From contig NZ_RKMB01000006.1 in assembly GCF_003797765.1 (NCBI RefSeq), positions 124,001 to 188,000 of the forward strand: a stretch of 64,000 nucleotides of DNA, read 5' to 3'. The DNA is from Ramlibacter sp. WS9 (GTDB taxonomy: Bacteria > Pseudomonadota > Gammaproteobacteria > Burkholderiales > Burkholderiaceae_C). The notes beneath the pieces are model-generated. The model was not told the origin of the DNA. It worked only from the letters and a program-made list of their open reading frames with translations, and did not search any database. The translations under genes were made by a program, and so were the position numbers. Within the stretch, counting starts at the first letter, position 1. Every line of letters begins with the position of its first letter. Positions 19,150-28,244 of this stretch are shown piece after piece.

Positions 19150-20121
19150 ATGAAACTCAAGTTCGCATTTTCCGTGCTGGCGCTGGGCCTGGCCACACAG
19201 GTCACGGCCCAGACCAAGTGGGATCTTCCCGCAGCCTACCCGGCCACCAACTTCCACACGGAAAACCTGGTCCAGTTCGCCAACGACGTCGACAAGGCCA
19301 CCGGCGGCAAGCTGAAGATCCAGGTGCATGCCAACGCCTCCCTGTTCAAGGCGCCGGAAATCAAGCGCGCGGTGCAAGGCGGCCAGGCGGCGATCGGCGA
19401 GATCCTGCTGGCCAACTTCGACAACGAAAACGCGCTGTTCGGCCTGGACGGCCTGCCCTTCCTGGCCGCCAGCTATGCCGAGAGCCGCCGCCTGTACACC
19501 GCGCAAAAGCCCGCCCTGGACAAGTACCTGGCCAACCAGGGCATGCAGATTCTCTTTGCCGTGCCATGGCCGCCGCAGGGCATCTACGTGAACAAGGAAA
19601 TCAGCTCCGTCGCCGACATGCGCGGCATCAAGTGGCGCGCGTATTCGCCGGCCACTGCCAAGGTGGCCGAGTTGATCGGCGCGCAGCCCGTCACCGTGCA
19701 AGCCGCGGAGCTGTCGCAGGCGCTGGCCACCGGCGTCGTGCAGTCGTACATGAGCTCCGGCTCCACGGGCTACGACACCAAGACCTACGAGCACATCAAG
19801 CTGTGGTACGACACCCAGGCCTGGTTGCCCAAGAACGCCGTCATCGTCAACAAGAAAGCCTGGGACGCGCTGGACCCGGCAACGCAGGCGACCGTGACCA
19901 AGGCCGCGGCTGAGGCAGAGACCCGCGGCTGGAAGATCAGCCAGGAAAAGAACGAGTGGTACAAGAAGGCGCTGGCCGAAAAGGGCATGAAGATCATGAC
20001 GCCTTCGCCCAAGCTGATGGCCGACATGCGGCAGGTGGGCACCATCATGCTGACCGACTGGGAGAAGCGTGCCGGCCCCGACGGCCAGGCCGTGGTCGCG
20101 AACTATCGCAAGACCAAATAA
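19150..20121 (+). CDS. TRAP transporter substrate-binding protein DctP (copy 3)
   Basis: A 323-residue DctP-type receptor with a signal peptide cut after about residue 21 (VTAQ/TKWDLP) and GGAG 5 nt before the ATG. It shares the subfamily pattern WDLP..Y..NFHTENL, VPWPPQGIYVNKE and RAYSPAT with the receptors at 1324 and 4314. No permease genes are next to it, so it probably docks to one of the DctQM pairs at 2355-4293 or 7211-9081. It is followed 12 bp later by a GAF/HTH regulator gene, probably in the same transcript. Confidence 0.92.
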   Translation: MKLKFAFSVLALGLATQVTAQTKWDLPAAYPATNFHTENLVQFANDVDKATGGKLKIQVHANASLFKAPEIKRAVQGGQAAIGEILLANFDNENALFGLDGLPFLAASYAESRRLYTAQKPALDKYLANQGMQILFAVPWPPQGIYVNKEISSVADMRGIKWRAYSPATAKVAELIGAQPVTVQAAELSQALATGVVQSYMSSGSTGYDTKTYEHIKLWYDTQAWLPKNAVIVNKKAWDALDPATQATVTKAAAEAETRGWKISQEKNEWYKKALAEKGMKIMTPSPKLMADMRQVGTIMLTDWEKRAGPDGQAVVANYRKTK

Positions 20122-20133
20122 GGCGAAGCATCC

Positions 20134-21234
20134 GTGCCGGGCTCGCAGGCGTCACCCCTTTCCCACGACAGGCTCGCGCTGATCGATGGCGCGCGCCGCG
20201 CCGTGCTTTCGGGCGCCGCGCCCGTCGCGGGGCGAGGCGTCGAGACCTGGATCGAAAGGTCCTGGCGACGCTGCCTCGCTGCCGGCCGGCGGCCCGAACA
20301 GCGGCTGGGTTTCGACATGGTTCCCGCCCAGGCGCGCAAGCGCGTGCTGGACGCCAGCCAGCCGCTGGTGCGTGCGGCACGACCGGTGCTGGACAGGCTC
20401 TCGCGCACACTCGCCAGCACACGGTATTTCGCGATCCTCACCGACGGCGACGGCGTGGTCATCGATGCGCATGGCCCCATCGACCGCAGCGACCGGCGCG
20501 CCGACCTGATCACGCGCGTGGGCGTCGACCTGTCCGAGCGCAGCGTGGGCACCACGGCCATCGGGGCCGCTTTGGTCGAGCTGCAACCGGTGTGGCTGCA
20601 TCGGGGCGAGCACTTCTTCGACGACACCTCCGTCTACAGCTGCGCCGGTGCGCCTTTGTTCGGCCCCGACGGCCGTTGCATCGGCATGCTGGACCTCACA
20701 GGCATCAACGCCGCGGAGCGGCCGGAGCTGAAGCACCTGGCCGCGCAGTCGGTGCGCAGTATCGAGAACTCGCTGGTGGCCGACTTGCCCCACAGCCTGC
20801 TGCTGCGCCTGAATTGGCCGGGCCGCTCGCTGGGGAGCGAAGACGACGGGCTGGTAAGCCTGGACGGCGACGGCACCGTGCTGGGCAGCAACGAGGCCGC
20901 GCGCCGGATGCTGCCGCAGTTGGCGTTGGCGGGCGGGCCCGCGCACTGCAGCGACCTGTTCGCGCAGCCTTGGGAGCCGTTATTCGACTTCGTGCGGCAT
21001 GAGTTGCCGCAGTCGCCGCTGGAAGTCGCCCTGTGGTCCGGCCTGCGCCTGCTGGCCCTGCCACAACGGCCTGGACAGACGGCCGCCACCGCCGCACCGC
21101 GCGTGCCCCTGCGCGATGTCGAAATCGCACTGATCCGAAAAGCCGTGGCCGATGCGCGCGGCAATGTGCAGCAGGCCGCGCTGGCGCTGGGCATCAGCCG
21201 GGCGACGGTGTACCGCAAGCTCGGCCAGAAGTAG
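20134..21234 (+). CDS. GAF-domain regulator with C-terminal Fis-type HTH, lacking the AAA+ domain
   Basis: A 366-residue protein with a GTG start 12 bp after dctP. The N-terminal two thirds resemble the sensory part of AcoR/DhaR-type activators (ETWIERSWRRCL and a GAF region with GVDLSERSVGTTAIG). The last 45 residues form a Fis-type HTH (NVQQAALALGISRATVYRKL). The sigma-54-interacting AAA+ module normally between these parts is missing: no Walker A and no GAFTGA are present. It probably acts as a local DNA-binding regulator of the preceding dctP and the divergent racemase. Confidence 0.82.
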   Translation: MPGSQASPLSHDRLALIDGARRAVLSGAAPVAGRGVETWIERSWRRCLAAGRRPEQRLGFDMVPAQARKRVLDASQPLVRAARPVLDRLSRTLASTRYFAILTDGDGVVIDAHGPIDRSDRRADLITRVGVDLSERSVGTTAIGAALVELQPVWLHRGEHFFDDTSVYSCAGAPLFGPDGRCIGMLDLTGINAAERPELKHLAAQSVRSIENSLVADLPHSLLLRLNWPGRSLGSEDDGLVSLDGDGTVLGSNEAARRMLPQLALAGGPAHCSDLFAQPWEPLFDFVRHELPQSPLEVALWSGLRLLALPQRPGQTAATAAPRVPLRDVEIALIRKAVADARGNVQQAALALGISRATVYRKLGQK

Positions 21235-21286
21235 CAACTTCACGCGACGCCGGGTGCGGGCCTCCGGCAGACTCATCCCAGCAGAC

Positions 21287-22051
21287 TCATCCCGGCAGCG
21301 CGATCGCGACCGCCGATTCCTCGATCCACGCCACGGCGCTTGCGCGAACCTTGAGCCCGCTCGCCGGGCCGGCGAAGCCGATCAGTTGCAGGCCCCCGGC
21401 CAGCGCCAGCGCCACTTCACCGCCGCTGGCGGCGCGGGAGGCGCGGCTCACGATCCCGGGCAGGAGGTTGCGCCCTGGCACGGCTGGCGCCGTGAGGGCG
21501 ACGCCCACTGCCGTTGCCTTGCACAGCGCCAGCACGTCCTGCCGTGGCACCAGCCCGAGCAACTGCGCGCTCTCCCGCGTGATGCGCGAAAAGAGCGATG
21601 TGCCGTCCGCCAACGACAGCTCCACGCGCATCGCGCCCGCCTGCGCGCGCAGTGACTTCACCACGCACGGCAGCTGGTTGCGCATGCTGGTGCGCAGACC
21701 CAGCGCCGCCAGGCCCGGTGCGGGCACCAGCGCACCGCCACGGCCGGCGATGCGCGTCAGCACCTGTGCTCGCGTCTGCTCCAGCTCGCGCGCCGCCGAA
21801 AGCAACTGCTCGCCCGCGGGCGTGAGCCGGGCGCCACCGCCGCCGGCGCCGCCCACAGCACGTTCCACCAGCGCCGCGCCGGCCAGGTTGCTCAGCGTGT
21901 CGAGCGCCTGCCACGCCGCCTTGTAGCTCACGCCGGCCACGCGTGCCGCCTGCGAGATCGATCCGCCCTGCCCCACCTGGCGCAGGATTTCCAGGCGCTT
22001 GTCCGCGGCCGCGTGGCCCAGCGCGCCTTCGAGTTTGAGCTTGGTTGCCAT
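21287..22051 (-). CDS. modE: Molybdate-responsive transcriptional regulator ModE
   Basis: A 254-residue ModE protein starting at the ATG at 22051. The N-terminal winged HTH (ISQAARVAGVSYKAAWQALDTL) is followed by two TOBE/Mop domains that bind molybdate, the first including SMRNQLPCVVKSL and the second GRNLLPGIV. Full-length ModE usually represses the molybdate transporter when Mo is sufficient. It is divergent from modABC, and a 27-bp palindrome matching a ModE box lies directly in front of modA. Confidence 0.93.
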   Translation of the reverse strand: MATKLKLEGALGHAAADKRLEILRQVGQGGSISQAARVAGVSYKAAWQALDTLSNLAGAALVERAVGGAGGGGARLTPAGEQLLSAARELEQTRAQVLTRIAGRGGALVPAPGLAALGLRTSMRNQLPCVVKSLRAQAGAMRVELSLADGTSLFSRITRESAQLLGLVPRQDVLALCKATAVGVALTAPAVPGRNLLPGIVSRASRAASGGEVALALAGGLQLIGFAGPASGLKVRASAVAWIEESAVAIALPG

Positions 22052-22091
22052 GGGGGGATTGTGCTTGCCCGGTGGGACCGCTCGTATACTT

Positions 22092-22870
<779 letters not shown>

Positions 22871-22878
22871 ACTTCCTC

Positions 22879-23565
22879 ATGCCCGATTTCAGCGCCGGTG
22901 ACCTCGATGCGATCTGGCTGACGCTGAAGCTGGCCAGCCTCACCACCGTCCTGCTCCTGCTGCTCGCCACGCCGTTGGCCTGGTGGCTGTCACGAACGGG
23001 TTCGAGCTGGCGCGCACCGGTGTCGGCCGTGGTCACGCTGCCGCTGGTGCTGCCGCCCACGGTGCTGGGCTTCTACCTGCTGGTCGCGCTCGGCCCCCAC
23101 GGGCCGGGCGGCCAGTTCACGCAGGCCCTGGGGCTGGGGACGCTGCCCTTCACCTTCGCGGGCCTGCTGCTCGGGTCGATGATTTATTCACTGCCGTTCG
23201 CGGTGCAGCCGCTGCAACACGCCTTCGAATCGATAGGAACCCGCCCGATGGAGGTGGCCGCCACGTTGCGTGCCCGTCCGCTGGATGCGTTCTTTTCGGT
23301 GGCACTGCCACTCGCGCGGCCCGGCTTCGTTACTGCCGCCATTCTCAGCTTCGCCCACACCGTCGGCGAGTTCGGCGTCGTGCTGATGATCGGCGGCAAC
23401 ATCCCGCAGCAGACACGGGTGGTCTCCACGCAGATCTACGGCCATGTCGAAGCGCTCGAATACACACAGGCCCACTGGTTGGCCGGCGGCATGGTGGTGT
23501 TCTCGTTCGCGGTGCTGCTGTCGCTGGCGCTGCTGAACCGGCGCAGCGCGCGGGTGATGCCATGA
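22879..23565 (+). CDS. modB: Molybdate ABC transporter permease ModB
   Basis: A 228-residue inner-membrane permease with five to six helices. The EAA-loop region is visible in [26 protein letters not shown], which contacts the ATPase ModC, and [19 protein letters not shown] is strongly conserved in ModB. It begins 8 bp after modA and overlaps modC by 4 bp (ATGA), so translation is coupled. Confidence 0.94.
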   Translation: MPDFSAGDLDAIWLTLKLASLTTVLLLLLATPLAWWLSRTGSSWRAPVSAVVTLPLVLPPTVLGFYLLVALGPHGPGGQFTQALGLGTLPFTFAGLLLGSMIYSLPFAVQPLQHAFESIGTRPMEVAATLRARPLDAFFSVALPLARPGFVTAAILSFAHTVGEFGVVLMIGGNIPQQTRVVSTQIYGHVEALEYTQAHWLAGGMVVFSFAVLLSLALLNRRSARVMP

Positions 23566-24650
23566 GTGCGGAACCCACCAGCCGCGTCCGGCTCTCGCTG
23601 GCCCGTGCCGCCTTCTCGCTGGAGGCGGACATCGAGCTGCCGGCACGCGGCATCACCGCCCTGTTCGGCCCCTCGGGTTCCGGCAAGACCACGCTGCTGC
23701 GCTGCGTCGCGGGCCTGGAGCGCGCGCCCGGCGCCCTGGTGCGAATCGCGGGCGAGGTGTGGCAGGACGAGGGCAACGGCGTCTTCCTGCCGCCATGGCG
23801 CCGGCCCCTGGGCTATGTGTTCCAGGAGGCCAGCCTGTTCGACCACCTCGACGTGCGCGGCAACCTTCAATACGGCCAGCGCCGCTCCGGCTCCGTAGGC
23901 GGTGCCATCGCGTTGGACGACGTCATCGACCTGCTGGGCATCGGCGGCCTGCTCGAGCGCCGCACGCACGCGCTTTCCGGCGGCGAGCGCCAGCGGGTGG
24001 CGATCGCCCGCGCGCTGGCCACGCAGCCGCGCCTGTTGCTGCTGGACGAACCCCTGGCATCGCTCGACCATGCGAGGCGCCAGGAGATCCTGCCCTGGCT
24101 GGAGCGTCTGCGCGATGAGTTGCACATCCCCATGCTGTACGTCACGCACTCGGCCGACGAAGTGGCACGGCTGGCCGAAACGCTGATCGTGCTGGACCAC
24201 GGCCGCGTGACGGCCGCCGGACCGACCGCACAAGTGCTCGCGCGCATCGACGCGCCGGTGATCCTCGGCGAGGATGCGGGCGCCTTGCTCGACGCCACGG
24301 TAGGCGAACGCGATGAGCGATGGCACCTGGCCCGCGTCGACTTCGCGGGCGGCAGCCTGTGGTTGCGCGACACAGGCGTGGCGACGGGACGGCGCGTGCG
24401 CCTGCGCGTGCTGGCGCGCGACGTGAGCCTGGCGACCGAAGAGCCGCGTGCCACCAGCATCCAGAACCTGCTGCCGTGCGTGGTGGATAGCATCGCGCCG
24501 GACAGCCACCCTTCGCAGGTGCTGGTGCGGCTCGCGTGCGGCGAGTCGATGCTGCTGGCGCGCATCACCGCACGCGCGGCGGATGCGCTGGACCTTGTTG
24601 CCGGTACCCCGGTGTGGGCGCAGGTGAAATCAGTGGCGCTGGTGGAATGA
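23562..24650 (+). CDS. modC: Molybdate ABC transporter ATP-binding protein ModC
   Basis: A 362-residue ABC ATPase starting at the ATG at 23562, overlapping the modB stop. Walker A ([12 protein letters not shown]), the signature [15 protein letters not shown], Walker B ([12 protein letters not shown]) and the switch histidine region VTHSADE are present. A C-terminal Mop/TOBE domain ([14 protein letters not shown] onward) completes the usual ModC layout and allows inhibition by bound molybdate. The open frame upstream of 23562 is a shadow of modB. Confidence 0.94.
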   Translation: MSAEPTSRVRLSLARAAFSLEADIELPARGITALFGPSGSGKTTLLRCVAGLERAPGALVRIAGEVWQDEGNGVFLPPWRRPLGYVFQEASLFDHLDVRGNLQYGQRRSGSVGGAIALDDVIDLLGIGGLLERRTHALSGGERQRVAIARALATQPRLLLLDEPLASLDHARRQEILPWLERLRDELHIPMLYVTHSADEVARLAETLIVLDHGRVTAAGPTAQVLARIDAPVILGEDAGALLDATVGERDERWHLARVDFAGGSLWLRDTGVATGRRVRLRVLARDVSLATEEPRATSIQNLLPCVVDSIAPDSHPSQVLVRLACGESMLLARITARAADALDLVAGTPVWAQVKSVALVE

Positions 24651-24769
24651 CAACCCATGTCATGCCGGAGCAGGGCGAGGGCGGGATCGGGGCGGCGAAA
24701 TAAAGGAGGAGGAAGGCCGTAGGCCGACCGGGGACATTCGCTGCATCGGCTACCCGGCATCCATGGCCC
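24651..24769. other. Intergenic region between modC and the tup genes
   Basis: No gene is recognised. It begins with a GTCATGCCGGA half-site (24659-24669) resembling the REP-like palindromes at 39789 and 51694, but the matching half has decayed. The remaining bases are GC-rich and low in complexity. Confidence 0.4.
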
Positions 24770-24895
24770 CCGTACGCGAGCCCGTAGTGAAAATTCGGCT
24801 AACTCTTCACGACGCGCCGAAGCCGTGGCGGGGGACCCGCATCCCGACAGCAAGGCGCCTGTCGCCGCAAGCAAGAGGTGCCGGCGATGCGTCAC
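24770..24895 (-). pseudogene. Possible remnant of a lipoprotein gene coupled to tupA
   Basis: A GTG at 24895 overlaps the tupA stop (GTGA) and starts a frame reading THRRHLLLAATGALLSGC, a credible lipoprotein signal with lipobox LSGC. After about 40 residues the frame runs into low-complexity spacer and then antisense to modC, with no recognisable domain. This looks like the 5' end of a gene that was once the last member of the tup operon. A chance resemblance cannot be excluded. Confidence 0.35.
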
Positions 24896-25683
24896 TTCAC
24901 CGCGTTCGGGAAGAACAACTGCTCTCCGCCGATCTTGTACGACGCGATGGCGGACTGGCCCGGCGGCGAGATGATCCAGTCGACGAACTTCTGCGCATCC
25001 GCCGCCTTGACGTGCGGGAACTTCGCGGGGTTCACCACCATCACGCCGTACTGGTTGAACAGCTTTGTGTCGCCCTCGACCAGCACCGCGAGGTCACCGC
25101 GGTTCTTGAAGCTCAGCCAGGTCCCGCGGTCCGTCAGCACATAGCCGTTGGACGAGCTGCCGATGTTCAGCGCCGGGCCCATGCCGCAGCCGCATTCCTT
25201 GTAGCCCGAGCCCCTCTTGTCGGCCAAGCCCGCCTGCGTCCAGTAGCGAAGCTCGGCCGCGTGCGTGCCGCTCTTGTCGCCGCGCGAGATGAAGGGCGCA
25301 TTGGTGGCCGATATCTTCTTCAGCGCCTCCACGATGTCGCGGCCCTTGGTACCCGCCGGATCGGCCTTGGGGCCGACCAGCACGAAGTCGTTGTACATCA
25401 CCGCAAAGCGCTTCACGCCGCCGCCCTCGGCGACGAACTTCTCTTCCGCCGCCTGGTCATGCACGAACAGCACGTCTGCATCACCCCGGCGCGCCATGTC
25501 GATCGCCTGGCCCGTGCCGACGGCGACGACTTTCACGTCCAGCCCGCTGGCCTTCTTGAATTCCGGCAGCAGGTGGCCGAACAGGCCCGACTGCTCGGTG
25601 GATGTGGTCGATGCCATGGTGATGGATTGGGCATGCGCAACCGCTGCCAGGAACAAAAGGCACAACGCCAACGTACGTTTCAA
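24892..25683 (-). CDS. tupA: Tungstate ABC transporter substrate-binding protein TupA-like
   Basis: A 263-residue periplasmic binding protein with a signal peptide cut after VAHA. The mature start ITMASTTSTEQSGLFGHLLP carries the TTSTxxSGL motif of TupA/WtpA-like tungstate receptors, and SRGDKSGTH supplies a second oxyanion-binding loop. It is the last full gene of the tupBCA operon and overlaps tupC by 4 bp. TupA proteins select tungstate over molybdate; formate dehydrogenases of this window can use either metal. Confidence 0.9.
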   Translation of the reverse strand: MKRTLALCLLFLAAVAHAQSITMASTTSTEQSGLFGHLLPEFKKASGLDVKVVAVGTGQAIDMARRGDADVLFVHDQAAEEKFVAEGGGVKRFAVMYNDFVLVGPKADPAGTKGRDIVEALKKISATNAPFISRGDKSGTHAAELRYWTQAGLADKRGSGYKECGCGMGPALNIGSSSNGYVLTDRGTWLSFKNRGDLAVLVEGDTKLFNQYGVMVVNPAKFPHVKAADAQKFVDWIISPPGQSAIASYKIGGEQLFFPNAVK

Positions 25684-26381
25684 GCAAGCTCTCCTTTGAC
25701 AAACAGGTCAGCCTCGCGCGAGGTTTGCACCAGACGCGGGCCGTTGAAAAACTCATTCACCGGCAAGTCGGCCAGCACACGGCCGTGCTCCAGGTACACC
25801 ACACGCGTGGCCAGCCGCTTGACCTGCCCCAGGTTGTGGCTGGCGAAGACCAGCGTCATGCCGCCTTCCGCGAACTCCGCCATCAGCGACTCGACCTCAC
25901 GCTTGGCGTGAGGGTCCAGGCTGGACGTCGGCTCGTCCAGGAACAGCACATCGGGCTTGAGGCTCCAGGCACGCGCGAGCGCCAGGCGCTGCTGTTGCCC
26001 ACCCGACAGCGCCCGCGCGCTGCGCAGCGCCACCTCGCCCAGGCCCACCCGCCCGAGGGCCAGCAAGGCCCTCTCGCGAGCCCGCCGCCAGCGCTCACCG
26101 GCAATCCACAGGCCCAGCGCCACGTTGTTGAGCGCGCTGGTGCGCAGCATGTGCGGCCGCTGGAACACCATGGCCTGCCGCGCCGCACTGTCGCGCAGCA
26201 CCGAGCCTGCCACCGGCTTCACCAGGCCGTGCAGCACGCGCAGCAATGTGCTCTTGCCGCTACCGTTGCTGCCGATCAGCGCCAACCGCTCGCCAGCGGC
26301 CACGCGCAGGTCGATGCCGGACAGCGCCTGCACGGCGCCGAAGCGCACGTCCACGCCCTTCAATTTGATGAGGCCGCTCAT
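25680..26381 (-). CDS. tupC: Tungstate ABC transporter ATP-binding protein TupC-like
   Basis: A 233-residue ABC ATPase with Walker A (GSNGSGKSTLLR), signature ALSGGQQQRLALARA and Walker B (VLFLDEPTSSLD). It lacks the C-terminal TOBE domain present in the neighbouring ModC, as is usual for TupC. It overlaps tupB (26378-26381) and tupA (25680-25683) by ATGA junctions, so the three form a tightly coupled unit. Confidence 0.9.
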   Translation of the reverse strand: MSGLIKLKGVDVRFGAVQALSGIDLRVAAGERLALIGSNGSGKSTLLRVLHGLVKPVAGSVLRDSAARQAMVFQRPHMLRTSALNNVALGLWIAGERWRRARERALLALGRVGLGEVALRSARALSGGQQQRLALARAWSLKPDVLFLDEPTSSLDPHAKREVESLMAEFAEGGMTLVFASHNLGQVKRLATRVVYLEHGRVLADLPVNEFFNGPRLVQTSREADLFVKGELA

Positions 26382-27112
26382 GAAGGCGCGCCCTGCAGCA
26401 GCAGGGGCCTGTCATCGCGCCCGACGCGCCAGCGCCGCACCAGCGCGATCACGGCGTTGAGCGCCAGCACCACGGCAAGAAGCACGATGCCCAGCGCCAG
26501 CGCCAGCGGCAGGTCGCCCTTGCTGGTTTCCAGCGCGATCGCGGTGGTCATCACGCGCGTGAAGCCGTCGATATTGCCGCCGACGATCATCACCGCGCCC
26601 ACTTCGGAGATCGCTCGGCCAAATGACGCGATCACGACCATGAGCAGGGCATAGCGTTCGTCCCATGCCAGCAGCAGGCTGCGAAGCATGGGCCCCGCGC
26701 CGAGGGAGCGCAACTGCTCCCCGTTGGCGCGGTCCACGTCCTCCACGACCTGGCGCGTGAGCGCCGCGACCACGGGCAACACCAGGATCGCCTGGGCCAG
26801 CACCATGGCCTTGAAAGAAAAAAGCCAGCCCAGGAATCCCAGTGGGCCGGCGCGTGACAGCAACAGGTAAACGACCAGCCCCACCACCACGGAAGGCAGC
26901 GCCAGCAAGGTATTCAGTACCGTCAACAGCGCACCGCGTCCGGCGAAACGCGCCACCCCCAACCACGCGCCCAGCAACAGGCCGGCAACGCAGGCCAGTG
27001 CGCACGCGGCGGCGCTCACGGCCAGCGAGCGGGCCACGATGGACACCAGGACCGGATCGGCACCGGCAATCAGCTGCAACGCGGTGGCAGCGCTCTCGGA
27101 AAAGGTGTTCAT
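26378..27112 (-). CDS. tupB: Tungstate ABC transporter permease TupB-like
   Basis: A 244-residue permease with about six helices and the EAA-like segment EQLRSLGAGPMLRSLLLAWDERYALL. FGRAISEVGAVMIVGGNIDG is highly conserved in TupB. I place the start at the ATG at 27112; an in-frame start at 27142 would add ten residues. It is the first tup gene and is preceded by a ModE-like palindrome at 27165-27186. Confidence 0.9.
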   Translation of the reverse strand: MNTFSESAATALQLIAGADPVLVSIVARSLAVSAAACALACVAGLLLGAWLGVARFAGRGALLTVLNTLLALPSVVVGLVVYLLLSRAGPLGFLGWLFSFKAMVLAQAILVLPVVAALTRQVVEDVDRANGEQLRSLGAGPMLRSLLLAWDERYALLMVVIASFGRAISEVGAVMIVGGNIDGFTRVMTTAIALETSKGDLPLALALGIVLLAVVLALNAVIALVRRWRVGRDDRPLLLQGAPS

Positions 27113-27164
27113 GACGGGGTTGGATACTAGTGCGGGCTGCATGCCCGCGCATCGGGAGTGTCGA

Positions 27165-27186
27165 GCTATGCAATCGGATTCATAGC
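27165..27186. promoter_or_regulatory. ModE-like palindrome ahead of tupB
   Basis: GCTATG (27165-27170) and CATAGC (27181-27186) form an interrupted palindrome. AATC and GATT inside extend the symmetry with one bulged base. The GCTAT...ATAGC span is 22 bp against 21 bp in the modA operator, so the same regulator may bind both. Confidence 0.6.
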
Positions 27187-27201
27187 CGCAAATGCCTCAA
27201 C

Positions 27202-27426
27202 TCAGGACAGCATCGCGCGATGCCGCGACAGCGCCTGCGCCATCGTCTCGTTGAGTTCGCCGTTGCCCACGCTGTCGAGGTGGGCCAGCAGTTCACGCCG
27301 CATGCGCGGCTCCCAGAACTTCTTGATGTGCTGCGCCGCGTCTTCCAGCGCCTGCGCGCGGTCGGGCATGGCTTCGAAGAAGCTGCCGATCTGGTTGGCC
27401 ATCTTGATCAGCTGTTCGACGTGCAT
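27202..27426 (-). CDS. fdsD: Formate dehydrogenase delta subunit FdsD
   Basis: A 74-residue protein matching FdsD: QLIKMANQIGSFFEAMPDR at the start and HIKKFWEPRMRRELLAHLD in the middle are characteristic. FdsD is a small accessory subunit needed for full activity of soluble NAD-dependent formate dehydrogenases. It overlaps fdhD by 19 bp at the end of the fds operon. Confidence 0.93.
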   Translation of the reverse strand: MHVEQLIKMANQIGSFFEAMPDRAQALEDAAQHIKKFWEPRMRRELLAHLDSVGNGELNETMAQALSRHRAMLS

Positions 27427-28244
27427 GGGGAAATCCGTTCGGGGTGGGTGTAGATGACCAGGTCGTCGCCGCGCGCGAAGCCCACCAGCGTCAAGCCGGC
27501 ATCCAGCGCCGTCGCGGCGGCGAATGAGGTGGCGGCGGAAACGGCGGCCAGCAGCGGCGCGCCCGCGGTCACCGCTTTTTGCACCATCTCGAAACTGGCG
27601 CGGCTGGTGACGGCGATGAAACCGTCACTGGCGAACCGGCCCTCGGCGGCCAACGCGCCGATCAGCTTGTCGAGCGCGTTGTGGCGGCCCACGTCTTCAC
27701 GCAGCAGCACCACTTCGCCTTGCGCCGTGCACCAGGCGGCGGCGTGCACCGCCCCGGTGGCGTGCTGCAAGACCTGCAGCGCGCGCAGTTCGTTCATCGC
27801 GCGTGCGACCGCTTCGCTGGCGTACACGCCGCCCAGGGGCAGCGCGGGCAAAGGCCGCGCCACCTGCGACAGCGTCTCGGTTCCGCACAGCCCGCAGCCG
27901 GTGCGGCCGGCCATGGTGCGGCGCCGCTCCTTAAGCCGGGCGAAGGCCGAGCTGGCTACGTCCAGTTTCAGCGTGATGCCTTCGGCGCACTGCTCTTCCT
28001 CCACGCCGTACAGCTCGTGCGGTCCGCGCAGAATGCCTTCGCCAAGGGAGAAGCCCAGCGCGAAGTCCTCCAGGTCCAGCGGCGTGGCCAGCATCACGGC
28101 GTGCGAGATGCCGTTGAACTCCAGTGCCACCGGCACTTCGTCGGCGACCCAATCCTGCGCGTCGGCACGCAGCCCGCCGCGCGTGCGGCTGACCCGCAGC
28201 TGTTGCGCGCCGCCCCGCCCGAGAAAAGCGTCGTCGGGCTTCAT
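27408..28244 (-). CDS. fdhD: Formate dehydrogenase sulfur-carrier protein FdhD (FdsC)
   Basis: A 278-residue FdhD-family sulfurtransferase that inserts sulfur into the bis-MGD cofactor of formate dehydrogenase. The essential CxxC motif is at Cys117-Cys120 in GRTGCGLCG, and ALEFNGISHAVMLATP and LREDVGRHNALDKLIG are typical. It overlaps fdsA by 4 bp upstream and fdsD by 19 bp downstream. In fds operons the same protein is called FdsC. Confidence 0.94.
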   Translation of the reverse strand: MKPDDAFLGRGGAQQLRVSRTRGGLRADAQDWVADEVPVALEFNGISHAVMLATPLDLEDFALGFSLGEGILRGPHELYGVEEEQCAEGITLKLDVASSAFARLKERRRTMAGRTGCGLCGTETLSQVARPLPALPLGGVYASEAVARAMNELRALQVLQHATGAVHAAAWCTAQGEVVLLREDVGRHNALDKLIGALAAEGRFASDGFIAVTSRASFEMVQKAVTAGAPLLAAVSAATSFAAATALDAGLTLVGFARGDDLVIYTHPERISPCTSNS

